Assembly: GCA_964019165.1 (NCBI GenBank)
Contig: OZ025281.1
Location: 10,369,888 to 10,433,887 of the forward strand
DNA length: 64,000 nt
Origin: Mastigias papua
Lineage: Eukaryota; Cnidaria; Scyphozoa; Rhizostomeae; Mastigiidae
Direction: 5' to 3'
Part shown: positions 34,839 through 45,360 of the stretch, one piece after another
Position numbering within the stretch: the first letter of the stretch is position 1
Layout of the letters: every line of letters begins with the position of its first letter
Notes under the pieces: model-generated
Told to the model about the DNA's origin: nothing
The model's database searches: none
What the model saw: only the letters and a program-made list of their open reading frames with translations
Translations under genes and position numbers: made by a program

Positions 34839-35638
34839 AACAAGGGCGAAAATCGTTATTAACCAATCAGCTTCATACTCTCATATGCTGTAAAAGCCAA
34901 TCAGAGCTCGTAGAGGCCCCCTGACTCTTCTGAAAATGTAAACAATGGCGGCCAAAAAGCCGCCGAGCTGTGGGAAAGTGACCCTCGAACTCCGAACTGC
35001 TGCAAGCGAAAAACGCTCAAAACAAAATAAACTGATGTTTTTCATTTAATATAGGAGTCATTCTAGGTTTTCATCGTGCGCATTTTGAAAACTCCCTATT
35101 AAACTGGAGATATGACAGTTTAAAGTTAGCCTAAATTCGCCAAATTTGCACTACACTTGAAGCTTCGAACCACAGTACAGTATTTACCACACATCCACAC
35201 AGACTGTCTGCTTTTAAATTGAAATCATCTTATAAAGTCATACAAACTATTGAATTTCTAACAATTTCAATTAGGCTTTTACAATTTTAACCATTGTTTA
35301 GATACCAAAATGGCCTTCTTTAACACAATTCTCTCTATCTACTGTACATCAAATTTTGTTACTTGAATTTTGAAAAGGTAACTTGGTCACCTGAAGAAAA
35401 TTGAAATCCAACAGTAATTGTTGCTATCATTAATTATTGCCGCATCCTAATGCGGCGAGGAGGCCTATCTTTATTTTCGGTTCAACACTAATTTTTTTCA
35501 TGGAATATCAATTTGTAATAAGTCTACATGATGATGCAGGGGGCTATCACCACAAATTCTCTACATACAAGTCTAACACTCCCGAGAGAATTGAACGCCC
35601 GTCGTGTTAAATCAAAATTACAAAAGTACATTTTCAGA
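34839..35638 (+). repeat. Left 800-bp terminal inverted repeat
   Basis: Reverse-complementary to 39124-39923 and of equal length, so there are no net indels. It contains an AT-rich interior, a CCGCATCCTAATGCGG mini-hairpin near 35441 and a GC-rich outer 150 bp. The match ends exactly at CATTTTCAGA. The transposase start codon lies 130 bp inside its inner edge, so this TIR probably holds the promoter. Confidence 0.92.
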
Positions 35639-35767
35639 TCAAATGTTAAATGTACTTTACGAAACCCCTGTTATGTTGAAACAAAGTTGTAAGGAATGTT
35701 GTTTGGAGAATTTATTTGACTTATCTTGATACGATACTATTAAGTTTTTAAAGAAAATGGCTTAATA

Positions 35768-38700
35768 ATGCCGAAAGTGTTCACAAGGCTTTGTCATAAT
35801 CCTCTTCATTATGCATGGACTGGCGATACAACAGAGAAAAACATAATTTCTTTGCGTGCTAATGGCTTGGGGAAAGTTATCAATGTATTTAGAGCCATTG
35901 AAGTTGAAAGAGGTGAAAGAAGGAAAAATATAACAAATTGCTGTTCGCTTTGTCTCACGTATTGCTGTGAAAAAGGGATTTTAAAGAGGAAATTTATGAA
36001 AAAAGTTACACCGCAATTAATTGTAAAGGTTAGTAAATTTTTTTATTTGTATTTATATACCAGTCCAGGGACGCCGGAACTATATTAGGGAAAAGGGGCC
36101 CAACAGGAAGGGAGGGACGCTCAAGACCACTGGTGAGAAAAGTGAGCCAAAAATGGGGGCTCTCTTGAATGCCCTTTCCATTTGTCAGTATATATGGTAC
36201 AATTTGAGCAATATCTGATATTTATAATTTTTATGAATTATGCATCTCTACAAGACTCGTTTGATTTGAGTGATTTGAGCGATTTATGTATTTCTACAAT
36301 CTTAATACTAAGACAAAATTTTCAAAATCAATTCATTTTTTGTAGATACAAGCCGTTTTAAAAGAGCATGGATCCACAACAAGTGATTTTGAATGGGAGT
36401 CATCAGTAACCGAAACAGAAGACTCTGAATTATGTTCTCAAGCATCCTCCTCTGGTCAGCTTCCACTTCAAAACGATTCGCAGATAATTTTGTCTTCGAA
36501 AACCCAAGCTGGTACAGAAGAAAAGTCCTCTCAAACAGACATTTCTGGTTTTTTTAGGCAGGAATTGTATGATGAAATAGCACAAAAGTCTTCTGCTAAA
36601 TTTGATATGAAAGAAGAAATCATAAGAGTTAGAGCAAAGTGTAATGAAATTTTTGGGGCTAATGGGTACCCTGAAATGGATCCAGGAAAATTGGAGAGGA
36701 TATGTCTAGAAGCCAATGCCTTAAACATATTTCCGTTTATTCATAATGCTATGTGCCAGGACAGAGCCTCTGAAAGTCGATGCTACTTAAATAAAATCCG
36801 GACAATGGTTGTGATTTATATGATGATATATGGACAGTCTCAGCGAGCCAATTGGTTCCAGGTTGCCCTTTCCAGAACACTATCCCAGCATGGAATTAGC
36901 GATTGTGGTTTAGCATCACTAAGAAACCTAGGAATCACTGCCCATCCTCGCACAGTTACCTTAGCATCACTTTCATCAGCTTCAAGTCACCTATCATCTG
37001 TAAATGAGTTCATTAAAGAGGCAGCAGATAAACAGCACTTCATTGTCTTTTTCATTGACGACTTTCACAATATTCATACCATGCATCGCCCTTCTGATAA
37101 AAAGCAATCACAGTCAGTTCATATGTCAACTCTTCTCATCAAAGTATTCAAAAACATAAATGCCATACCAGTAGAAAGAAATGCAAGTGCATTGAACAAA
37201 GAGCCAGCTAATGCCTCTTTACTTAAAGCAATAGTGGATAGATGCATGAGCACATTATCAAAAACATATGCCCAAGTAATGCCTGATTATATCACATCCA
37301 AGTATTTTGATCCAGAGGAAGAAAGAAGAAGGCTCCTTATTCATGATTATCAGCAAACAGAATTGAAAGAAATGAGATCAATGCATAACACAAAACTCGT
37401 AGATTGCTTGGAGATGCCTTTAAAAAACTTTCAGGACACCGTTGCTGCTCTCGAATACATTTTTCATAACGAACTTTCCACTTATCTTGCCAAATTTTTT
37501 GTACCATTCATTGGTGACTGGCCAACACAATTCTACATGCGTCAGTTTGTATACAGTGATACAGTATTTCTTCGTAATAAACGTAACATTCTTCCTTTTA
37601 TTGGCCCATTGCACATCTCATTGAATTCAAGGCAATCTGTTGTACTGAAATTCTATCCTCTCTTTAAAGAAATGCATTGCTTTTTGTTTGGTAGAAAGGC
37701 AGTTTTGGCTAAGAAGCCAAAAGCCTGGCGCCAGTCTTTGCTATTGGAAATTTTGTATGGTGGTTGGTCATTAATTCGAGATGAAATAATGGCTCTTTTT
37801 GACAAATGCAAAGATACAGAATATCTTACCATCCTAAACCTTCTCGATAATTACTGCCCTCTAGTTTTAAGTCTGTACTCCATTGAGTTCAAAAATAACT
37901 ACTTTAAGAATTTCTTCCATTCTATCGTTCGCTGCTGGGTGATGCTAGTAATTTTCAATAGAAGACATTACAACAAAGCCCTTATAATTCTTCTCACTTC
38001 TTTCTATCATTTGCAAATAACTGGCCATCCTCTTTACCAAGTCCTCTCTAATCATTTAAACGCCTTTGATGAGTATCCCGTCGAAAACTGTCATTCCATC
38101 CTGAGAAGCAAAACAAAGTCCACGGACACTGGAGAGCAAATTTTTCGAAAGGCAAGAGAAATTGATGCCTGTAAAAATGATCTTCAAGAATTCCAATCAT
38201 GGTTTGTTTCGAAAAGAAAGCATGCGTTCTGCCCAAAAAAGATCAAAAGTTTAAAGCTTCAAGCTGCAAAGTTTTTAATTAGCAAATTTGAAAGGATCGG
38301 AGATAATCCAGGACAAGCAAAGATGATACGTAGGACCAGGGGGCAGAAAAAGACCCTAACAAAATGGATGCTTCCAAACATATTTGGCAATGAAATCGTC
38401 AGTAATGAAGTTTTACCACTTGCATATAACGATCCTCAGACTATGCCTTCAAATGAAAAGTAAGTAGTGCCTAACGTTCTAGCTAGCACTGTTCTTTACT
38501 TTGATCTTTAATATTTTTCGATTGTTACCATATTAAATGCTCAATGAAATGATTCGTTATATTTTATTACTTTGATATATCAATTGGCTTCACACTCTAT
38601 TTTGTACTGAAATTGCGAAAACATACTAACTCAACTGCTTAAAATACAGTATTTTAATCTACCGATCTATTTGAATATTTTGAAACAAAAACCTACCACT

Positions 38701-39061
38701 GTCATCTAGGAAATGCGACAAACATGGATGCAGTTCAGCCAGCCCCATATGGAAACTTTTTCAATGCGGGCATTCATTCCACGTTGATTGCAATTTGCCG
38801 GCTTTGAGCGAGTGTCCTGTTTGCAAAATTCATCTGAAAAGTAAAATCCAAGATCTACCGAGGAAAGCCAATGAATCCATCAAAGATCTGACCTTTTGCG
38901 TTGATGATGGAGCCGAACTTGAAGGTGAGATTGATCAACATGAAAATTCCAACAGTACTATCGATGAGGATTTTGGTGATGTTTATGTTGACCAACAAGA
39001 AGTGCTTTTGATGATTCAGCAAATTTCCTCGTGGCCACGGCCATCTCCACCGAGAATTTAA
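35768..39061 (+). CDS. Putative transposase with C-terminal RING finger
   Basis: Exons 35768-36028, 36346-38459 and 38710-39061 join in phase to 908 codons plus TAA. Junctions are AAG/GTTAGT, TTTTTTGTAG/ATA, GAAAA/GTAAGT and TCATCTAG/G. The N-terminus has a Cys cluster (NCCSLCLTYCC, ~57-67). The core shows FIVFFIDDFHNIHTMHRP (D325/D326), FVPFIGDWPTQFYMR (D478), IGPLHISLNSR, LLEILYGGWSLIRDE, LNLLDNYCPLVLSLYS and FDEYPVENCHSILRSKT (E667). I infer a DDE-type RNase H fold with D325 or D326, D478 and E667. Residues 794-830 form a RING-H2-like finger (C-x4-C, C-x-H-x2-H-x2-C, C-x2-C). An acidic tail follows. I recall relatives among uncharacterised cnidarian, sponge and fungal proteins. The function is inferred from its place between intact TIRs. 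Confidence 0.8.
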
Positions 39062-39123
39062 ATGAAATGTGATCAATTAATCCACGCTACTCATTCGAAC
39101 AGTACGTGAATTGTTATTTTTGT

Positions 39124-39923
39124 TCTGAAAATGTACTTTTGTAATTTTGATTTAACACGACGGGCGTTCAATTCTCTCGGGAGTGTTAGACTTGTATGTA
39201 GAGAATTTGTGGTGATAGCCCCCTGCATCATCATGTAGACTTATTACAAATTGATATTCCATGAAAAAAATTAGTGTTGAACCGAAAATAAAGATAGGCC
39301 TCCTCGCCGCATTAGGATGCGGCAATAATTAATGATAGCAACAATTACTGTTGGATTTCAATTTTCTTCAGGTGACCAAGTTACCTTTTCAAAATTCAAG
39401 TAACAAAATTTGATGTACAGTAGATAGAGAGAATTGTGTTAAAGAAGGCCATTTTGGTATCTAAACAATGGTTAAAATTGTAAAAGCCTAATTGAAATTG
39501 TTAGAAATTCAATAGTTTGTATGACTTTATAAGATGATTTCAATTTAAAAGCAGACAGTCTGTGTGGATGTGTGGTAAATACTGTACTGTGGTTCGAAGC
39601 TTCAAGTGTAGTGCAAATTTGGCGAATTTAGGCTAACTTTAAACTGTCATATCTCCAGTTTAATAGGGAGTTTTCAAAATGCGCACGATGAAAACCTAGA
39701 ATGACTCCTATATTAAATGAAAAACATCAGTTTATTTTGTTTTGAGCGTTTTTCGCTTGCAGCAGTTCGGAGTTCGAGGGTCACTTTCCCACAGCTCGGC
39801 GGCTTTTTGGCCGCCATTGTTTACATTTTCAGAAGAGTCAGGGGGCCTCTACGAGCTCTGATTGGCTTTTACAGCATATGAGAGTATGAAGCTGATTGGT
39901 TAATAACGATTTTCGCCCTTGTT
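39124..39923 (-). repeat. Right 800-bp terminal inverted repeat
   Basis: Mirror of 34839-35638. The inner edge at 39124 is 62 bp after the transposase stop codon, so transcription termination probably lies within the repeat. Confidence 0.92.
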
Positions 39924-39932
39924 GTATTCGAC

Positions 39933-40340
39933 CACTTTGGCTGCATTCTCTGTTTCGATCTCAATTTAAATAGCTCTAGTTAAATCCAGCCCGTCATCTG
40001 TGACCTTAAAAAGGGCTTTAAGCAGTGCATCGTTCTTCAGAGAGCATATAGAACGAGATCTGAGTGCTTCGTCTTGAGGGTCCTTGAGGGATGAGAAGTT
40101 ACATGTGACAGCATCTTGACGAATACGTGCCACACGTTTTTGGAGTGTTTTACCTGGTGTCCTACGCATATCAGAAAGGTCATTAGCTGGAAAAATTAGG
40201 TCTTTTTTCCTGTCAAAAATTTCTCTTCGGATTCCTTGCCAAGAAAAATTTTGGAAAAGACTAAAACTTGAGGCAACTTGAGATTTGCCAAAAAATTCCA
40301 GATGGTAGAATTCGTCAAAATGGCTGAATTTTCGCACTGT
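39933..40340 (-). pseudogene. Gypsy gag, N-terminal side of transposon insertion (copy A)
   Basis: Minus frame 40337-39966 reads DLSDMRRTPGKTLQKRVARI, DAVTCNFSSLKDPQDEALRS and ALLKALFKVTDDGLDLTRAI, a Gag segment common in invertebrate Gypsy elements. It runs without a stop to the target duplication at 39932. The same frame resumes at 34829 after one copy of the 9-bp target is discounted. No ATG-plus-LTR context was found upstream; the first ~40 codons look unrelated. Confidence 0.6.
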
Positions 40341-40344
40341 TTGG

Positions 40345-41630
40345 CTATAAATTAGCCATGTAAACTTGTAAACCGAGCAGAATTTTGCGCCGGAGTGTCA
40401 TATTGCATCAAAGGCATGTTTCTGGTCGTGAATGACCATAGACAAAGTCAAAATCGTGTTCGTAGCATCGTAGAACTCCAAAAATCGAAAATTTTGGCAC
40501 TTTTCTCTATTGCAACAAAGTCACTGCAATAAAAAACTTTCTGTAAGTTAAATAAATTTGAAAAGAGAGGCTCATAGGTAAGACTAGAACTTTATGAAAT
40601 AAAGAAATCCTATTTTAGGAAAAGAAATGGAAACAAATCGTACCATCAGAAGACGATGATTTGAGATTGTCGAGGTGCATTTCTACATTATAGGACTCTT
40701 TTGCATGCGGAATATACCTCAAGTTTCTATTACTGTCCTATTCTACCATAACGGTAATTATTGTAAACTAAAAACCATTCTCAGCTCCATTTGAGTCATC
40801 ATCAAAGTCACAGACACTATTTGTCATTTTCATGTCAGTTTATCAATAGTTATACACGGTAAACCTCTCTTTAACTGGAAAACATATATTAGAGAGAAAA
40901 ACAAATGGAGATTTAAAGTGATAGACAATTTGATATACTGCTATACCAAGTGGTGGTGTTTGGGGGCTTTAGGCTGAAGAGATGATTTCTAATTCGCTGG
41001 TGTAAATAACTGGAATTAAATCTTTGATAGCATGTCGGAACAAGAATCAATTGCCTCTGCGTCCTGCTTCACTACTTTCTCTTTAAACAATAATTTCTGC
41101 TGAGCCATCTTTATTTTTACGCTTTTCAAGACTTTTTGCACAAACATACAATGCAGACTGTGTTGATATAATCATATGACCGGGTGCAGATTTGACATTT
41201 CTTTGATCACGCTCTTTTGGAACTTCAGACACGGATATTTTTAAAACTTTCCTATGTCATATCAGTTGAAAGATTAATAAATATATAGTACTATCTAACC
41301 AAATCAAATGTTATTTTCATTGTTATCATTGGTCCCTGTCAAGCCTCTCCAATCTTTCGCTAAATCCATGACAATTTGTTCTATTTTTCTGATGTAGCCA
41401 AAACATCAACCTTTAGTTATTTTATGTTATCAATTACATTAAAATGTTGCCAAAGCTTCGTTATAACGGCCTAAGTACTCTCCGATGAATGAGTTTCAAA
41501 TGTCCGCCAAGTCAAACCGTGAAACCTATAGGAGTACTATGGATATTCATGTTGCGTAACTTTGAAAGGATTTTGATCGGGTTCAAAGCTGCGAATGAAT
41601 GCGTCACCGGGTTCAATTTCCTTCTCTTAG
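40345..41630. other. No gene recognised
   Basis: May include the 5' region of Gypsy copy A, but I cannot identify an LTR. No domains found. Confidence 0.45.
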
Positions 41631-42285
41631 GACGTGGCCAAACGACTCGACTTTTCACTTGACTTTCTCCTCAACATTTGATCTCAAAGTTGAGCATAAT
41701 CGAGCATGTGTGGCCAAACGACTCGACTTTTCGCTCGATTTTTCCCTCGACGTTTCACTCAACTTTCACCTTTATCAGAGAGCCCTTTTTGAATTCAAAT
41801 GCGCGCCAAATAAGCTATTCTCAGCGATTCAAGATTACGGGAAGGAAACGCAAAGCAGCTGCGATTCCAGACGTAGATTCATCAGAACTGATATGATAAC
41901 CTTCATCGTATTCAAATTTTCCTGCACTCCCAGATTTATCAATCGAAATCTTTGTTTTCGTCGATTCACTCATGGCTTCGTAACGTAAATGAACCAACAA
42001 AGATTTGTCATCACAAAGAGTCCCCCTCCCAATATGACGGTACTGCGCATGCTCTCACTCGACTCACTAGACAAGGTGGCCAAACGGCTCGATTTCCACT
42101 CAACAGCAATTCTTCTGCTCGATGTTTTTGACAGAGATATAACTTCACTCAACTTCACTCGACTCCACTCAACTCCACTCGACTCACTCAACAAGGTGGC
42201 CAAACGGCTCGATTTTTCCCTCAATTTTTTGTCAAGCAAAAAATCAAGTGAAAGGTCGAGTCGTTTTGCCAGGGCCGTACGCGAT
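41631..42285. mobile_element. MITE with repeated GGCCAAACGACTCGA motifs
   Basis: The ends are inverted: CGTGGCCAAACGACTCGACT, then TTTCACTTGA, at ~41633, and the complement at ~42240-42284. The motif GTGGCCAAACG(A/G)CTCGA occurs four times on the plus strand (~41634, 41711, 42078, 42198) and once, mutated, on the minus strand at the right end. CTCGACTCACT-type repeats fill the interior. Such subterminal motif arrays are typical of non-autonomous DNA transposons. Frames on both strands (up to 129 codons) are by-products of the repeats. Confidence 0.6.
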
Positions 42286-42289
42286 TCAA

Positions 42290-43179
42290 AAGCCATCATA
42301 GATATTCAATAGAGGCTAGACACGATTAGTAAACGCACTTTATGTGCTATATGATATAGAAGAAACGTTCTTCTGGTCAATTGTGTATTATGTTGTTTTA
42401 CGAATAGAAAACAATATCTATAGGAATCTTAATAGTTTGGCATCCATTCAATTGTAAAGAGGGGACCCAAACTTAACTTAACTTATCGCTTTTTATAAAT
42501 CAGACTTCTTCTATTAAAATGACATTCATCATTGGTGACCTCTGTGCAAACCAGGTCGAAGGAAATCCTTTGCACTAGACAAAAATCAAATGGAAGCCAG
42601 AATGGGGTCAGTTCTTCGATATTACTAGACAAAAATACAAGAAACGATTATCTTTGAAGAAACCTAATCGAGATTTGAACCAGTAACAATCATCAGACCT
42701 TGAAATGGAATTTTAGCAACTTGCCCGGAGTTTTGAACCCAGTCAAACTGATCGAGATCCGCCCCAGATATCTTGCAGCAAATCAAAACGAGTGAAATGG
42801 CACAAGAACTACAAAAATATCAATTTTTTACGATGTTGTGCTAATATCACAAAAAATTCCAGCCTTATGCTTGTTATTTTTATATTTGCTAAAGCCTCGC
42901 CTTCATATTGCGAGACAACCCAACTTTCAGTTAAATTGCAGTTGCTGTTAAGGTTTTGCAGAAGAATATATTAACATTGGTATGATCATTCAAACTACTT
43001 GACCAAGAGCAATCTGGTGCGTGAAATGCACAAAAGAAAGTATAGTCAAATTTGCTAACAGCATTGTCTCAAAACCTTAAACATATGCCGAAACACTAGT
43101 TAAAGTGTGGAAATTTACCTCTTGATTAGTGGGGTTGACACACATATCTGAAGAAACATTGCAGCTAAACTGCAGAGAA
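42290..43179. other. No gene recognised
   Basis: Short frames only, nothing recognised. Confidence 0.5.
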
Positions 43180-43932
43180 GTACTCCTAAGTGCCTAATTG
43201 CCGTCCCCCCATCCGCTAATTAATTTTTGACAATTTCTCCAACCCACCCGTGCTTATTAGGACCCCCCAGCAATTATTTTTAACACATTAAGAGCGAAAA
43301 ACGCTATGGAGATGTATCTTCAAAGGCGGAGACATTTCTAAGCATAGCACAATATCAGTTAGTTTAACATGTTCTGAAACCGTTTAGTATATATGATAGC
43401 CCATGCGATGCAACTATTCTAATACATGATGGAAGAAAACAATGAGTCAAGCAGAAGAAACTTTGTTCGTCAGTTGGAGAAGTATACATTAGCAGAGAAG
43501 CATAAGCTCGGGGAATGCGTTGAAATGTTTAAAAAAGAATACGATGCTCAAGTGGAATGTTGGAAAGGAAAGTCTCACTGCGATGCCAAACGCAAAAGTT
43601 TATACCACAGGATGTTGGAATTTATGTTACACTTTCATAACTACATAATTGTTTTATTGATATTGTTCAAACTGATTTTCAATTATTGGTTACTTATTAC
43701 ACTGAAATATTGAAGCCATAGTTGCTAAGGAACTTTTCTCTTTAAATGGAGAAAGCTAACCAGCTCAGAATCCTTTTAAAATCCGTATATTAATTTGATT
43801 ACACAAATCCAGCCCCCTCTACGTCTGAAACCCATTAATTGAAGTTCCAAACAATTCCACCTCCCGCTAATTCCGACCCTCCCCCGTTAACTGAATTTTC
43901 CAATTAATTCAAACTCTCCCGTTAATTCCAAC

Positions 43933-44106
43933 TGTAATATTTTGTAGCAACCAACAAGAAAAACAGACTATCATGTCCATGGTAAACAACTCATATCATC
44001 TAGTAAACAACTCCATGCGACTAACATACAATACAATACATAAGTGTCAAAGTGTGACATTGGCAAAAGCCTTTTGTTCATATTGAAAATAACACAATAT
44101 ATAACA
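43933..44106 (-). repeat. 3' LTR of Gypsy copy B
   Basis: 174 bp, TG...CA ends on both strands. It is preceded (in transcription) by the purine tract AAAGGGGGA at 44115-44107, the expected plus-strand primer. Confidence 0.95.
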
Positions 44107-44130
44107 TCCCCCTTTCAAGACAAATCCCTC

Positions 44131-45360
44131 TCAAAGACATTTTGTCCCCATAATATAGTCCTTTTGCCAGTTGGGAACCTTGATTGTTCTCATTGATCTT
44201 CTAAGCTCTGGTCTTGTACAAGGTATTAAACTATCTGGTTGCATATGAGAGTTTATGTCCCTGGGTGTATCTTCTACAGGTGTTCTTTGCTCATTAGATC
44301 CTGGTAACTCTGTTGCTTGTAAGGAATTTGAAATATCTGGATATGGTGGATTCACTTTCACTGCTTCATGAGAACTCCTGATCGCACTTTTGTTTCGTCT
44401 TATTGTCTGGCCCTTCTCTGTTGTAAGAATGTAGCTCCTTGGTGTACAGTGTTCATTGTCAATTACTGCATGTGTCCACTCTCTTCCAGTATCAACTATA
44501 ACTCTGACTGATTCTCCTCTTTCAAATCCATTGCGTGCTTTAGAGTTTCTGTTGTAATATGCTGCCTGTTTGGATTGTTGGTTGGTTAACTGCTGCTTTA
44601 CATTAACAGTAATTTTAGGCTTTAATAGACTATCTTTGATCGGCAATTTGTCTCTCAAACGTCTATTGAATAGCATCTGCGCAGGGCTGTACATCATTCC
44701 CTTGATTTTCGTGTTTCTATAACATAGCAATGCTAGGTTTGGATCAGTACCAGCTTCTTTGCATTTCCGAAGCATCATTTTAATGATTCCAACATACCTT
44801 TCTGCTTCACCATTGCTTTCTGGATACCTAGGACTCGATGCAACAAGGCGAAAATCCCATGACTTTGAAAAATCTTTAAATGTCTTGGAATTAAATGGTA
44901 CATTGTCAGCAACAATAATTTCCGGAATCCCGTGACGCGCAAATATAATTTTCATAGCTTGAACAACAGAGAACGCACTTTTACTAAGGACACTCACAAA
45001 CTCTGGATATTTGGAAAAATAATCAACGACTATGAGATAATCTCGTCCAGCAAAGTTAAATAAATCTGCACCAACTTTGAGCCATGGAGCATTAGGGATA
45101 TCATGTTGAATTATTGGCTCCTTCACCTGATTTCTTTGAAACTTATTGCAAACTTTGCACTTCTGTATTGTCTCCTCAATCTGCTTATTCATTCCTGGCC
45201 TGTAAATTATTTCTCTTGCAAAGCTCTTTGTCTTATCTATTCCAAAGTGACCTTTGATACAACCTTTGTAAAGCAACATCTCTTTCGCTTTCTGGAATAA
45301 TGAGCTTATTTGATAGGAATACCAAACCATCCTCCTTATATATCTCATGTCTTTTATCAT
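44131..45360 (-). pseudogene. Gypsy integrase (copy B)
   Basis: This 409-codon frame inserts the cDNA into host DNA in intact elements. The zinc finger is damaged: GHFGIDK keeps one His and CKVC keeps both Cys (C68, C71), but the first His is lost. The catalytic triad is present: D99 (VGADLFNF), D152 (IVADNVPF) and E185 (PESNGEAERY). A chromatin-facing C-terminal region with RLRDKLPIKDSLL and RPELRRSMRTIKVPNWQKDY ends 24 bp before the LTR side. The frame overlaps the upstream polymerase frame by 128 bp in another phase, so a frameshift near 45300 separates them. Confidence 0.85.

Larger units (their letters stand above)
34839..39923 (+). mobile_element. Intact DNA transposon, 800-bp TIRs, unassigned superfamily
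   Basis: The 5,085-bp element begins AACAAGGGCGAAAATCG and ends with the reverse complement. The terminal inverted repeats 34839-35638 and 39124-39923 are both exactly 800 bp and look identical by eye along the stretches I compared, which suggests recent movement. A 9-bp target duplication with one mismatch flanks it. Inside is a single three-exon gene on the plus strand that is open throughout. Long TIRs with 9-bp duplications recall Mutator-like elements, but the protein has no MULE, SWIM or other transposase signature that I recognise. It interrupts the gag of Gypsy copy A. Confidence 0.9.

Noticed and set aside
34839..39923. Assignment of the 5-kb element to Mutator-like transposons
   Set aside because: TIR length and the 9-bp duplication fit, but the protein lacks the MULE and SWIM-type motifs that I would expect.
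41599..42312. Frames of up to 129 codons on both strands
   Set aside because: They follow the repeated MITE motifs and differ between strands only by the repeat.
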